This document shows, one piece after another, positions 1 to 11,449 of a stretch of DNA of 64,000 nucleotides (positions are counted from its first letter, which is position 1; each line of letters starts with the position of its first letter). Source of the stretch: Serinus canaria (Eukaryota > Chordata > Aves > Passeriformes > Fringillidae); NCBI RefSeq assembly GCF_022539315.1, contig NC_066342.1:12397402-12461401 (forward strand). The letters run 5' to 3'. The translations under genes and the position numbers were made by a program. The notes beneath the pieces were generated by a model. It did no database searches. It was not told where the DNA came from and worked only from the letters and a program-made list of their open reading frames with translations.

Positions 1-164
1 CAGTAGCCCGTAACTGAACTGCCATATATAATGATAACGACAATATTTTCAATCCCCTTGAAAGAACCTCCAAAACATATGCCCAAAGAAAAAAGAATAA
101 CCAAGCTTAGAGGGGCCCTGCCTCTAGCAAAGTAAAAGCAAGGGAAAACTGTGGTTTTTAGACC

Positions 165-353
165 ATGTGGATTCGTTTGCCTGGCACATCTAAACCACAA
201 GAATATAAAGCTTTAGTTGACACTAGTGTGCTGTGCACATTAATCCCATTAAAACGTGTGGAGGCAGAATCTGTTTCTATTACTAGTGTGACAAAGAAAT
301 CACAAGATTTTACTTTAGTAGAAGCTGAGGTAAACCTGACTGAAAATGAGTAG
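165..353 (+). pseudogene. Retroviral aspartic protease fragment
   Basis: The short open stretch reads like the start of a retroviral aspartic protease: an active-site-like Val-Asp-Thr motif (DTS where DTG or DSG is usual) followed by hydrophobic residues and a Leu-Ile-Pro strand. It sits just upstream of the reverse transcriptase remnant, as expected in pol. It ends in a TAG that falls in the hypermutated context. The call is by position and motif only. Confidence 0.5.
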
Positions 354-599
354 AAAAAACACCCTATTGTGACTAGCCCAGAGGCCCCATGCATTTTAGA
401 CATAGACTTCCTCCAAAGTAGGTATTTAAAAGACCCAAAAGGACCCAAATAGGCATTTAGAATAGCTACTGAAGAGACAGAAAGTGTCAGGCAATTGAAC
501 ACCTTGCCTGGACTATCAAAAAACATCTGCAGTAGGACTCCTGAAGGTAAAAGAGCAACGAGTGCTGATTGCCACCTCAACAGTACACCACCGACAGTA

Positions 600-1260
600 C
601 CAAACAAATCGAGATGCTGTAATCCCCATCCACAAAATGATCCGTGAGCTAAAAAGTCAAAGAGTAGTCAGCAAAACCCACTCACCCTTCAACAGCCCCA
701 TTTAACCTCTGCATAAATCTGAAAGAGAATAGAAACTGATGGTGAACTACCGTGCACTGAATGAAGTAACTCCACCACTAAGCACTGCTGTGCCAGACAT
801 GCTAAAACTCCAATACAAGCTAGAGTCCAAGACAGCAAAGTGGTATGCCACTATCAATATTGCCAATGCATTTTTCTCCATTCCTCTGGCAGCAAAATGC
901 AAACCTCAGTTTGCCTTCACCTAAAGAGGCATACAGTACACCTAGAACCAACTGCCCCAGGAGTAAAAACACAACCCCACCATCTGCCATAGACTAATCC
1001 AGATTGCACTAGAAAAGAGTGAAGCTCCAAAACATCTGCAATATATTGATGACATCATTGTGTGGGAGAAGACGGCAGCAGAAGTGTTTGAAAAAGAAAG
1101 AGGAAATCATCCAGATTCTCCTGAAAGCTGGCTTTGCCATCAAGAAGAGCAAAGTCAAAAGACCTGCTCAAGAAATCCAGTTTCTGAGAGTAAAGTAGCA
1201 AGATAGACAGCGTCAGATTCAAACCGATGTCATCAACAAGATCACAACGTCTCCAACATC
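600..1260 (+). pseudogene. Reverse transcriptase remnant with YIDD
   Basis: Fragments of the RT fingers and palm are readable: a Val-Asn-Tyr-Arg-Ala-Leu-Asn segment near 740, a Phe-Phe-Ser-Ile-Pro-Leu segment near 870-890 and the catalytic Tyr-Ile-Asp-Asp at 1042-1053. Stops and small shifts separate them. Downstream, 1270-1700 still follows the connection domain in order but is full of TAG and TAA codons. Confidence 0.75.
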
Positions 1261-1929
1261 CAACAAGAAAAAAACCCAAACTTTCTTAAGTGCCATAGAT
1301 TTTTAGAGAATGCACATTCCTGAATACAACCAGATTGTAAGCCCTGTCTACCTGGTCACCCACAAAAAAAACCCACTTTCCACTGGGGCCCTGAATAACA
1401 AGCCTTTGCCCAGATCAAGCAAGAAATTGCTCATGCGGTAGCCCTTAACCCAATCAAAACAAGACCAAATGTAAAAACCGTGTTCTACTCTACAGCCAGG
1501 AGCCATAGTTTGTCCTAAAACCTTTGGCAAAAAATGCCTAGTGAGACTCAAAGCTGACCACTAAGATTTTGAAGTCAAAGCTACAGAAAGTCTGAAAAAC
1601 ACTATACTCCAACAGAAAAAGAAATTTTAACAACCTATTAAGGAGTCCAAGCCACCTCAAAAGTAATAGGCACTAAAACACAACTCCTCCTAGCACCCTG
1701 ACTACCAGTGCTAGAGTAGATGTTCAAAGCAAAAGTTCCCTCTACCCACCATACCACCAGTGCTACATAAAACAAATAAATTACTCTCATTAGACAATGC
1801 GCCCATATTAGAAAACTGAATCACCCTAAAATTCTAGAAATAATTATAAACTAACCAAAAAGTAATAACTTTATTCTCGCCGATGAAGAAGAACAAGAAG
1901 TGACACATGCTAAAAAAGCACCACCATAT

Positions 1930-2360
1930 AACCAACTGCCAGCAAAAGAAACATGATACACTTTTTACGGATAGTTCTTGCGGCATTGTAAAAATAAAAC
2001 AAAAGTAAAAAGCAGCCGTATAAAGCCCCACACGACAAGTCACAAAAGCTACTGAAAGAGAGAGTAGATCAAACCAACTTGCTAAACTCAAAGCTTTTCA
2101 ACTGATCCTGAACATTGCTGAAAGAAAAAAGTAGCCAAAACTCTACCTCTACACTAATTCATAAATGGTAGCCAATGCTCTGTGGAGATAGCTAGAGAAG
2201 TAAAAAGAAGGTAATTAGCAGCATAAAAGAAAACCAATTTAGGCTGCTAATGAGTGGAAAGACATTGCTACCAAAGTAAAGAAGCTACCAGTAAAAGTCC
2301 ACCATGTAAATGCCCATGTCCCCAAGAATAGAGCTAATAAGGAGCACCAAAACAATCAGC
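1930..2360 (+). pseudogene. RNase H remnant
   Basis: The segment from 2166 to about 2350 aligns base for base with the minus-strand ORF at 19571-19756 (starts Met-Val-Ala-Asn-Ala-Leu). Over about 185 aligned bases I count about 22 G-to-A differences in this copy and about 3 A-to-G. Near 1955-1975 there is a degraded Tyr-Thr-Asp-Gly-Ser-like site. Not functional. Confidence 0.7.
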
Positions 2361-2379
2361 AAGTAAACCAAACTGCAAA

Positions 2380-3050
2380 AATAGAAGTGTCAAAAATAGA
2401 CATACATTAGCAACACAAAGAAGAGTTATTCCTAGCTCAATGAACCCATAATACCTCAAGTTATCAAAGTAGAAATGCCACCTATAAGTAGGCACAAAAC
2501 CGAAGAGTGGATTGAACCATAGACAATATTTCTCAAGTTATCTATGACTGTAAGACGTGTGCTGCCATCAAACGAACCAAGCAAGTAAAGCTCCTATAGT
2601 ATAGTAAGCGGTAGTCCAAGTATAGAGAAACCTAACAAATTAACTACATCATACTACCCCAGACATGCCAAAGCAAGCACTATGTGCTCACAATAGTAGA
2701 AACCACCATAAGAGAGTTAGAAACCTACCCTGTGCCTCATGCTACAACCTGCAACACCATCCTGAACCTTAAAAAGCAGGTCCTTTAGAAGCATAGTACC
2801 CCTGAAAAGATTAAGTCAAACAATGAGACTCATTTCAAGAACAGCCTTATCAACACCTGAGCTAGAAAACATAGCATTGAGTGGGTGTACCATATCCCCT
2901 ACAATGCACCAGCTACAAACAAAGTAGAGAAATACAATAGACTGTTAAAAACCACCTTAAAAATATTAAGTGAGAGATCTTTCAAAAATTAAGAGCAACA
3001 TCTGGCAAAAGCCACCTAGTTAGTTAACACCCAAAGCTCTACTAACATTC
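2380..3050 (+). pseudogene. Integrase remnant (zinc finger and catalytic core)
   Basis: A degraded HHCC region ends in a Cys-Lys-Thr-Cys pair near 2549-2560. The catalytic core follows to about 3040, where the sequence still matches the Ala-Thr-Trp-Leu-Val-Asn end of the minus-strand sister copy, but with TAG in place of the Trp codon at 3017-3019. The C-terminal domain does not follow in this orientation: it lies inverted at 3139-3315. Confidence 0.75.
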
Positions 3051-3060
3051 AGCAAACAGT

Positions 3061-3381
3061 GATATTTATACATAGTTCTCACTTAACAATTAGATCTTCT
3101 TGAGGTACACATCGTGTTCTTCCATCTTTTTGCATTATTCATTATGTGCAACTTGGTCTTTGAGCAAAGACAAGTCTACAAATGGGTTTGTCTGTACTTG
3201 AGGCAGAATTGATTCAAACTGTTTTCTCTATCAAACATCTGACATGCACTACTGGGACTTTGTCTCCATTTACTCTATGCAAAGGTTTAGATTGGGCAGG
3301 GCCCACTCGGTATGTGTTTGTAGAGTTAGAATATATATTACTTTTAGTAGTAGGCTGACGATATAGGGATAAGGAGTGGAA
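3061..3381 (-). pseudogene. Inverted integrase C-terminal segment
   Basis: Read on the - strand, 3139-3315 gives the integrase C-terminal domain (a Gly-Asp-Lys-Val start and an Ile-Asn-Ser-Ala-Ser-Ser strand). It matches the same domain at 18700-18870. It is therefore inverted relative to the pol on its left and to the LTR on its right. Its own sense strand also carries G-to-A changes, including Trp to TGA. Confidence 0.65.
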
Positions 3382-4024
3382 TGTCCTAAGTTGACTATAT
3401 AATGCTTTTATCCCTAATCATCTTGTTCTGTTTACGCGGAATAATAAGTTTTACACCTTTAAGACTTATTACAAAAAGTAAAAAAGAGAAAGAAAAAGCG
3501 TGCAGTTTATTTTCAAACACTGCACTCACTCCTCCACATTCCTGCTCCTGAACTGTGTTGTCTGCAGATAAACAAACAGTGAGACAGAACTCTCCTTTGT
3601 TTTTACTTAGTTTTAGCTAGCTGAAGCAAAAACGCTTCCTAAACTGTGGGGTTTTTTTCCCCTTTTATTTAAAGCTGTTTAAACCTGCTCTAAACACCCA
3701 AAAGAACACCAACTCACACCTGTAACCCACCGGGCCGGGCCTAAGCCGCAACATTTCTAGCATCAGAAAGACTGATAAGAAACTAAGTAAACCAAACTAC
3801 AACCCAGAAAAGAGACTTTTCTGAGTTTATCATCTCTTTTAGAACAACAAAAAGTTTTCTTGTTTAATATTGTTTAGGTTTTATTCTTTAATAAACAGCT
3901 TTTTCCACTTTTCTCCAAAAAAATATTTTCTCCAAAACCAATTTTAAAAAAACACCAATTAAATCCACTTTTCTAAAAAAAAGCCATGTAAAATTCTCTC
4001 CCAAATTTACCCTAAACCACAACA
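3382..4024 (+). mobile_element. 3' LTR, family A, hypermutated
   Basis: It begins TGTCCTAAG and ends with ACA. It aligns along its whole length with the unedited LTR at 60424-61985, with many GG and G-run positions changed to A, for example around 3471-3490 against 60511-60530. An AATAAA lies near 3889. It is taken as the 3' LTR of the pol at 1-3060 because orientation and editing pattern agree. The left LTR is outside the window, so its duplication cannot be tested. Confidence 0.8.
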
Positions 4025-4233
4025 GTTAGAAAGAACCTTCCTTGCTAATCCATAATTAACATTTGCTTTTAAAAAAAATATTCTTTGATGTGTCTGATAC
4101 ATCCAGATCATGCCAACACTAGTGCTCAAGACCTCCTTACTTCTTTCCCAGCATGGTTTACCATGACTCCAAAGTAATTTTCATTCACATAATAGCTACA
4201 ATTTCTCAAGGCTGGGATTCTGTTCTCTTAGTT
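4025..4233. other. Unassigned interval
   Basis: No coding or repeat signal recognised; probably flanking sequence between two LTRs. Confidence 0.5.
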
Positions 4234-4652
4234 TGTGGTGTGAAGCAATATCCTGTCCCTCAGGTGTGCCCTTCTTCCTTCCCCTCCCCCTTGCCCTCTT
4301 CCTAACTGCTGTCTGTCAAGTTCCACATTCCAGTAAGGGCGTTGTGTGATTGGCAGAAGTTCAAAAGATGCTTCTCAGACCTGGGGTCATTGGCCTGTCC
4401 AGGTGTCATTGTCCCCTGAGACCCTCCCCCTGCCACCTGGTTGGTGGCTCACCTATCCTCTCCCTCCCACCTCCCTGTGGGCTTAAAAGACACTGAAACC
4501 ATGCAGTCAGGATTCTGTTGAAACTGTTACCAAGATTCAGAGCTCTGTGACCCTGGAATAAACTCTGGATTTAACCCTCCGGCGGAATCGGCTCTCTTTC
4601 TCTTCACCATGTCCTGAACTTTTTCCACTAGGGGTAAACTGAGTTTTTAACA
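4234..4652 (+). mobile_element. Candidate solo LTR
   Basis: TG at 4234 and ACA ending at 4652. A CCAAT-poor, C-rich U3 is followed by a TTAAAA box near 4483 and AATAAA near 4557, the spacing expected of an LTR promoter and poly(A) signal. I find no second copy in the window and no clean duplication, so ends are provisional. 4653-5249 holds nothing I recognise. Confidence 0.55.
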
Positions 4653-5249
4653 TGCCCGGACTCATTCCGAGTGCCTAACTGCAACTTCCAGCCAGCCAAA
4701 GGTGTCTCTGAGGTGAAACACCACAGCTGCCACCTTTGGTCCAGAGCAGGGCCGGACGAGCCCAGGCACGTTCCACCCGGGAATATTGGGACTTTATTCC
4801 AATATCTTAGTTATTGTAAAAAGACTAAGGCTACTGAAAAGAACGTACGAACTTTTATAGTATTAGTTGATGCCCTACTTGCTTCCCCTTTTGGTGTGTT
4901 AATGATGCTAAATAAATAAATAAATTACATATACACACATTGGGATAAATTGACAATGTTTTGGTATTGAGGGTGCTGCACTGTGTGGGAGAAAGAGACA
5001 ACCTTATGCAGACACAAGAACAGAGCAGGATTGGGGCTAGAAAAAAAAAGACATGGGTTGGAGCAAAGAGCTGCCTGAGCAGGAGCAGACATGGGAACAG
5101 GTCCAGCACTGCGGGGACTGTGGCCTGTAGTGTAGTTGTGCTAAAACAAAAGACACCAGGCACTGAGCACCATCTCTTAATTGCCACCTGGGGCAAGGAG
5201 ATGGGAGATCAGGTTGGGCACAGCAGGCCCTGCCATGTGATAGCCTGCA

Positions 5250-5634
5250 TGTCACTGACATGTTTCATGAAAAAATCCTTTCCTTAGGATTTTTTCCCTC
5301 CTGAGAAGCTGAGAGGCCTCAAGAACAAAATGCAAACAATTCTTATCTGCTGCTGTGGAATGCAACAGGTGGATCTATGATTGGTCTCATCTGGTTTTTC
5401 TAATTAATAGCCCATCACAGTCCAGCTGTCCAGACTGTCTTGGTCAGAGACAAACCTTTGTTATTTATTCCTTTTCTATTCTTAGCTGGCCTTCTGTTGA
5501 AATCCTTTCTTCAATTCTTTTAGTATAGTTTTAATATAAAATATATCATAAAATAATAAATCAAGCCTTCTGAAACATGGAGTCAACTTTCTCGTCTCTT
5601 CCCTCATCCTGGGACCCCTGCGAACATCGTCACA
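5250..5634 (+). mobile_element. Solo LTR, family B (385 bp)
   Basis: A complete LTR starting TGTCACTGACATG and ending GTCACA, flanked on both sides by the 6-bp duplication CCTGCA (5244-5249 and 5635-5640). At least five other copies are present (22428, 34128, 44791, 45534, 59618). An AATAATAAA poly(A) region lies near 5552. The 6-bp duplication fits class II retroviruses. Confidence 0.9.
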
Positions 5635-5640
5635 CCTGCA

Positions 5641-6105
5641 CACTCAACACATGCACTCTGGCAGTCCCAAAGACTGCAAACCCTCAATAGGTATCACATA
5701 ATCACACACACACTTTTACAGGTAGTAGTTATGTACACAGTGAGTTCTGAGTCTCTAGATCTGTCATTCAAGTTGATTTCTCCCTTTATGAGACAACATG
5801 AATACACTTCAGGATCTCTTAGGCATTTGCTGATTTTCCTCGGATTTAGGACAGGATAAAGACCTTTTTGCTTTTTCAAAATGACAACATACCTAGACCA
5901 CAGCTTTCTCCCAGTGTCCAGGTACAGCTTAAAAAAATACTCTCCCTAACTTGTTTTTAAAGCTTTAACAAGCTTTTGTTACTCTATTTGGCTTCATGAG
6001 GGATCCCTGAAAAGAAATAAGGAGAGTGAATAAAAAATGCAGCTATGGTCAAAACTAATTTGTCGACTATGGCATCCAAACATGATCAATGGTTTCACAA
6101 GAGTC
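5641..6105. other. Unassigned interval
   Basis: No gene, repeat copy or LTR end recognised between the two LTRs; short ORFs only. Confidence 0.5.
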
Positions 6106-6757
6106 TGTCCTGGTTTAGGGCAAATTTAGGAGAGAATCCCCAAAAAGGGGGCCCCTCCAGAAAGCAAACCCAGACAGTCCCTCCCGCCAACCGGTTCAGG
6201 AAGGATTCCTCAGAGAAAAGCAGAAAGAACCTGTTTATTTAACAGGCACAGCACCCCCCAGCACACAAAATGAACAATACCGGATGACACCACTCTTTCA
6301 CCGCTCTGAAAAAGATGACAAATTCAGAAAGTCTCTATTGGGGACGGTCACTCTGTTATCAGTCCCTCCGGCGCTGGGGTAGCTGCTGCAGGCCACCAGG
6401 TGCAAACTCTCGGTGTATCCCAGGCCCCAGTCCCGAGCAGGTTCGAGTAGGTCCAAAAAAAGGCAAAGGAGAAACAGTCCAGGAAAAATGTGGACTGCTT
6501 AGCTAAACTAATGAGCAGAAGCAGAAAGCAAGAGCAAAGCAGGGGCAAAGCAGAGCAAGAGCAAGGTGAAAGGCCAAGCAAAAAGCAAAAGCAGCACTAT
6601 GTGCTGTCCTGTCTGTGTCCATGAGGGAGCAGGCTGATAACAAACCAAAACAAAACTTTGACTCTTCAGAGCCAGTCTTGAAGGCACAGAACATAATATC
6701 CAGCATAAACAGAACACACGAATGGGGATACAAGCATCATAACGCCATCCCAGGACA
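6106..6757 (-). mobile_element. LTR, family A
   Basis: Ends are perfect 8-bp inverted repeats, TGTCCTGG and CCAGGACA. It aligns with the LTR at 30800-31821 along its length, and more distantly with 56361-57003 and 60424-61985. A TTTATT (AATAAA on the - strand) lies near 6234. I see no matching target duplication, so the element may be rearranged at one side. Confidence 0.85.
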
Positions 6758-7641
6758 TCAACAAACTCTGTAAACACAATTCAAAGCAATAGAAAAAATA
6801 TAGAATTTTCCTTATTCCTAAAAATGCTTTGAAGTCTGATAAATGCTGTATGCAGTAGCTTGTGGGACAATAATGCATAACATTGGCTTCTGTTATTGTT
6901 TTGTATGAGAGACATTTAGAGAAGTGATGTAAAGCTTCTAGCTACTGGAAGGTTGGATATGCCTCTAGGAAAGACACATGTTAAAGATAAAAGAAACGTG
7001 GGAACTTCTTTTTTTCGAGGCTGGTAAGAAGGTAACACACTCCCAGCCTGCTGAGTCCCATCCTGGCAGGGCCCGGGAAGCCCGCCAGGCCCCATCCCAG
7101 GCTGGGCTGGGCAGGGTCTGTGACAGGGGGCCAGGCTCCTCTCCTAGGGCTCCGGGGTCTCTGAGCCTTGTCCTGGCCGGGCTGGGCTCCAGAAGCTGCT
7201 AGGCAGGAAGGTGGGGGAGGCTGCAGAACCCTGGTTGCAGCAGGGCTGGCCACGACTGTTAAGATCTTACCGTCAGGTCCCCTCCCTCCAGCATGGCTGA
7301 GACCAGAGGCAGCCCTGCAGCCATGAAGAGTGGCCCTGCGGCTGGAATTGAACAAAGAGAAAACCAAAGACCAACCATGAAGCTGATCCTAACACAGCCC
7401 AACTGCAGCTCCTGCCACAAGTTACCAGCGGGGTCAGGTGATCTTTTGAAGAGCCTAGGCAACATGTTAACTCTTTCAGTATTTCAATCCTCCTTCGAGT
7501 GAGAGAAAAAGATATAACTATGCAAAGGAACAACATGAAGACATCATAATCAGTGAGGAAGAAGTTAAGTCCCAGATGGGAGGGATGAGAAGATGCCTTG
7601 ATTTTAGAATTAAAATCCTCTTGTAAGCTATAGAGAAAAGA
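6758..7641. other. Unassigned interval
   Basis: The part at 7040-7360 is GC-rich and gives overlapping ORFs on both strands without a recognisable domain. No LTR or pol match was found. Confidence 0.4.
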
Positions 7642-7977
7642 TGTCACTATTGAGTAAGAAATTACACAGACTCATCAGAAGGCTGATTGGCATAAGGCAC
7701 CCTGTATTTCGAATTGCTCCTTTTTATAAGCTGTTCCAATCCAGGTAGATTTGATTGGTCATTTAGTTAATGCATTTCACCTGATTGGCTAATTAACAAG
7801 ACGCCCTTCTTATAAACAATCTTTGAGAAAAACAAGAAAACAGAGAGTAGGAAAACAACACCTGCAGGCTGTTTATAATAATAAGCTATCATTGTTTATC
7901 TTCAACTCCCTAAAGTCTCTCAGGATGATTCTGGGAAAACTTATCTAGTTTTCTCACTCTCTGACCAGACTGTCACA
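7642..7977 (-). mobile_element. 3' LTR of class II ERV, family C (336 bp)
   Basis: A 336-bp LTR reading TGTGACAGTCTGG to AGTGACA on the - strand. The LTR at 58564-58899 is also 336 bp and homologous throughout. To its right, read on the - strand, is a purine-rich tract next to the LTR start and then integrase, so this is a 3' LTR. 7978-8170 resembles 34513-34690, next to the family B LTR, linking the two families. Confidence 0.8.
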
Positions 7978-8318
7978 TCCACCGGTCCTTTTTGTTTAAA
8001 AGAGGAGGCGGTGTTTGTAATCCTCTGCATGGCCCCTTGCAGAAAGGAGAACAAATACAACTCCAGAGGTTCCTCTAGCAGTTGCTAGTTATCAATCAGA
8101 ACCTCAATCGGATGCCATTCTGAAATAGTTGGAGAGATCAAATCTTGTGATTCCCCTTTACAAGAAATACACTATTAATCTTAAAATCAGTTACCTATTC
8201 TATTACACTAACAAAACTAATTCTAATATAGTAACAACTTATAGTTAGTTTGTTCAAAGAACTGGAAGTCTTAACTCGTCAACAGTCCTTTTCCAGAAAC
8301 AAGGAAAGGATAGAATGT

Positions 8319-8828
8319 TCATTCCCCACTCGTGGAAGGCCCATCTGATTGATGGCCGTCATCTTGATCATCGGTCGGAGGTTGCCTGCTGGCCACATTC
8401 TGTTTTTGGTGTTGCAAACCAGGGCAAACACACCTCGCAGGTACCCATCGTACTCCAGTATCTGTGGAAACACATGCATACCCACGGCCCCAAATGATAA
8501 GGTCACATGGGCCCCCCCACTTATTAGTGGCTAGGTCCCATATCCAGACTTTAGCTCGAGGCAGGTGCATCTCACCTGAAGAGTGCAATGAGAGAAAATT
8601 ATATAGAATTACAGGATTCTCTGAATTCTGTGGCAGTGTAAGATGAATGATTGTATATAGAGCTTTTTCCAATTGACTGTGTGGGGTTTCTCCAGGCATT
8701 CCCCTTTTTTGTTTGTCCAGAACACACTTTAAGGTACCATGAGTGCGTTCAACAATGGCCGGGCCCGTTGGAGAGTGCAGGATATCAAGTTTGTGTGACA
8801 CTCCCCATAAGCACAAAAACTGCCACAT
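8319..8828 (-). pseudogene. Class II integrase C-terminal half
   Basis: A 170-codon open stretch. It starts within the catalytic core, just before a His-Ser-Pro-Thr-Gly-x-Ala-Ile-Val-Glu-Arg segment that carries the catalytic Glu. It continues through the last core helices to a C-terminal domain with a Trp-Gly-Arg-Gly-Tyr strand and Arg-Trp-Val-Pro. The motif order matches alpha- and betaretroviral integrases. The upstream part (8829-9110) continues the same reading with stops and no clear second Asp. Only about 340 bp separate it from the LTR, too little for env. Confidence 0.75.
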
Positions 8829-9117
8829 CTTCTGACACAGGAAGTCCCTTATGACAAATCAGATGTCCCCACACTGTAAGGGTTACATGTTCTGGCGTAG
8901 AAATCCGGATGCCCATTTTAAAGGCACCTTTTCCCAACCACAAGCCCACCCTGGGTTGCAGGCAGTGCTAAGTTGGGAAAACTGTTCCCCGCCCCAGCAC
9001 TTAGGCTACAAGGGAAAAAACATGGTCCCGAGGTGTAGCAGCCACAGGGCCTGCAAGGCCTCCCTGGCAGTCTGTTGCCTAAGATAAGAAATGTCTAGTC
9101 ATGATGACTGGACCCAA

Positions 9118-9154
9118 TGAGACAGAGTAGAAATTTTCCAGGTTCCAGGGAACT
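9118..9154 (+). mobile_element. 5' LTR remnant, family D
   Basis: These bases match the first 37 of the 3' LTR at 14174 (TGAGACAGAGTAG start), then similarity stops abruptly. The remaining LTR and the expected primer site are missing, so one deletion or recombination joined U3 to leader sequence. Confidence 0.7.
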
Positions 9155-10840
9155 GAGAGACGAGAGTTCACTGTCCGATAGAGCGGCCGCTAGCAACCCT
9201 GGGGGTGGGTTCGAGTGAACTCGTGCATGTGTGTGGTGTCCGGACACTGTATTGCTGTGTAGTTCATGCATTGTGTGTGTTTGTGATTGTGTGAGTGCAT
9301 GGTGTACAAAGGGAGTATATCTACACTGCGGGGGAGTTTCTACCCGCGACTGAAGGGGCTGAGTGAGGCCTGAGGTACCAGCCGGGGCAGGCTGAGGGGC
9401 AGGGAGTACCCTGCGGTGAAGTGGAACAAGTGGAGAAACGTTGGTCAAGATGTGTATTGTGTTTAAAGGTAGTGATTTGTGTAGATCGGGCACATTTTAA
9501 CCGTGAGTATGAGCTCAGGGAATTCCGCTACCCTGATAGGTAGACTTTATCTCTAGAATTTTGCTGTGTGCTGTTATTTTGATTGTGTCCAGAGTGTGTG
9601 TAGACCAGAGGAAACTCATGTGGGTAAATTCTGAAGCGTATTGTATGCTGTGTTGTGTTGAGAAAAGTGGGCACTTTGAGAGATATGCCCTTTCCCGGTG
9701 AGTTAGTGTGGTTCTTCCCCCCACATTGTGGTAATTTGATGCTCAAATTGTAAAGTGGTGTTTGTGGAGATTTTAGGATTTTGTTTGCAACAAATGTAGC
9801 ATTTTACACAGAGGAACTAGGGTATGGTGATTTATGTTTAACTGTGGTAAAACGAACTAAAGGAATTCCAAGAATTCCCCCCCCCCCCCCAGCAATTCCA
9901 GCCCTGACTTGTGAATTTGAGATAAGGGGGGGAGCGGTGTGTGTCTGTGTTTGTGGGCATATCAAAGTTTTTGCTGTAACAAGCACAGCCTATTGCAAGG
10001 CAGTAAAGTGAGTATCAGTAAAAATGCTTGAATTAGATTGTGAGAGAACTCGAAAAAAACTGAGATTTTGCATAACAAAGTTTAGATAGAAGAGATGAAT
10101 GAGTTTATGAGACTTCAGTTGGTAATATAGTAAGTTTGAACTGAAAACAGCCCACCGTAGAGGTTAAGTGATAAATGCTGAAGTGATAAATGGAATAGCC
10201 TGCAAGCAATTCCTGAGAGCTTTTCGTGCATTGAGAAGCTGGTACCTTGTGTGCAATGCAGATTTCTGTGCCTTAAGTGTAAATTTAAGGTTCCTGATCA
10301 AGCCAATTCAGAACTTGAGATCTTAAAGCTTATGTGTAGAAGATCACATCTAATGCCTGCCACCTGAAGGTCTGTGTGTGTGGGAAAAACTGAGAAAAGA
10401 TGACACTGTGAGGCTTGGGTAGAAACAAGATAGTATAAAGAGAAAGAGAAAATGAGAACTAACCAGTGCAAGGAGGTTCCTGAACTAGCCCCTTTGGGAG
10501 GGGCTCACTGGGAGAAAGCTGCCAGTAGGGGCGGCTCAGGAAAAAAGGATTTATAATACCTTATTATAGTTAATGCTGTTTTAAAATAAGAAAGGAAATA
10601 AAACAAAGTCCCATATGTTGATGTAGTTTTATTTTAAGAATTCACCCAGAATGGCAGAGTAATTGTGGGTTCAGAACTCCCTCTGACCTACTGGTGTTAG
10701 CCCTTGAAAAAGAAAACAAAGCAAAGAGAAAGCAAATGAAACACGTTGTTCAGCATGCAGAATAAGATAGCAATGTATCAAGTCAGAGAAAGTATATCAT
10801 ACTGAAATGCAAAGCGATTACAGCTCGCAAAATAAGTACT
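9155..10840 (+). other. Leader and degenerate gag region
   Basis: A TG/GT-rich stretch with a C13 run near 9879-9891 and no open frame longer than about 80 codons. Position between LTR remnant and protease predicts leader plus gag, but I recognise no capsid or zinc-knuckle motif. Confidence 0.4.
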
Positions 10841-10849
10841 TATAATTTA

Positions 10850-11260
10850 TTAAAGACTCCTCCTAAAGTAAAAGAAGATAAGAGGAATTCCCCAAAAGGG
10901 AAGAGGACTCAGGCTCCAAAGGTAAACCCATTGGCACCCATCCCCCTCCTGGCAGTTCATCCAGAACTAGGAGGTAACAAACCCCTCTTCGAGAGGCAGT
11001 GAGACCAGAAAAATGGAAAAGGGCGAAATTTTAGTTGTTACAGGAGCTGTATATTCAGTTTTAAATAAAGCTTTAGTACCTGTGGAGAACCATTGTGTTA
11101 TAGTGTGGGGTGCAACTGACCAGTCTGAGAAGGCATACTTTTGCAAATCTTTGAAGTAACATGTGTACTTAGAAGCTTTTGTATATGCCCAATTCTCTAA
11201 ACATTCTCAAATGGGGGGTTACTCTGGAGGCAAATGATATAAAGATGTTAGGCTTAACAT
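10850..11260 (+). pseudogene. gag-pro junction and protease remnant
   Basis: Around 11020-11140 a Val-Thr-Gly-Ala strand followed by a Ser-Val-Leu turn reads like a gammaretroviral protease active site in which the catalytic Asp is replaced. Upstream, a Lys/Pro-rich stretch at 10850-10960 fits the end of gag. Several stops interrupt. Confidence 0.5.
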
Positions 11261-11449
11261 TAACAGCCATTGAAATTAAGAAAGAAATTAGTAAAGAGAT
11301 ATTAGAACAAGTATTTTCAGAAGTATAGGCTTCTGCTGTACCAGGGAGGGTGAAGAATGCACCCCTTCATAGTAAAAAGGCTTAAGAAAGGAACACAACC
11401 AGTGAGAATTAAGCAGTACCCCCTGAAAAGAAGATAGGGAAGAAATCAG

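Larger units (their letters stand above)
1..3060 (+). pseudogene. pol: ERV-L-like pol remnant, G-to-A hypermutated
   Basis: This is a degenerate retroviral pol reading protease, reverse transcriptase, RNase H and integrase in order on the + strand; its 5' part lies outside the window. It is colinear with the less damaged minus-strand copy at about 18700-19800, which gives the family assignment through integrase and RNase H similarity. Tryptophan codons of the sister copy appear here as TAG or TAA, for example near 2169-2215, 2936-2940 and 3017-3019. GG dinucleotides are nearly absent from long stretches. No frame is open beyond short pieces, so it cannot make protein. The class III (ERV-L) label rests on recognised integrase features and is less certain than the retroviral origin. 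Confidence 0.8.

Noticed and set aside
9180..9190. NotI-type GCGGCCGC as a sign of cloning vector
   Set aside because: No vector sequence around it; an isolated octamer in ERV leader sequence is not evidence of a construct.
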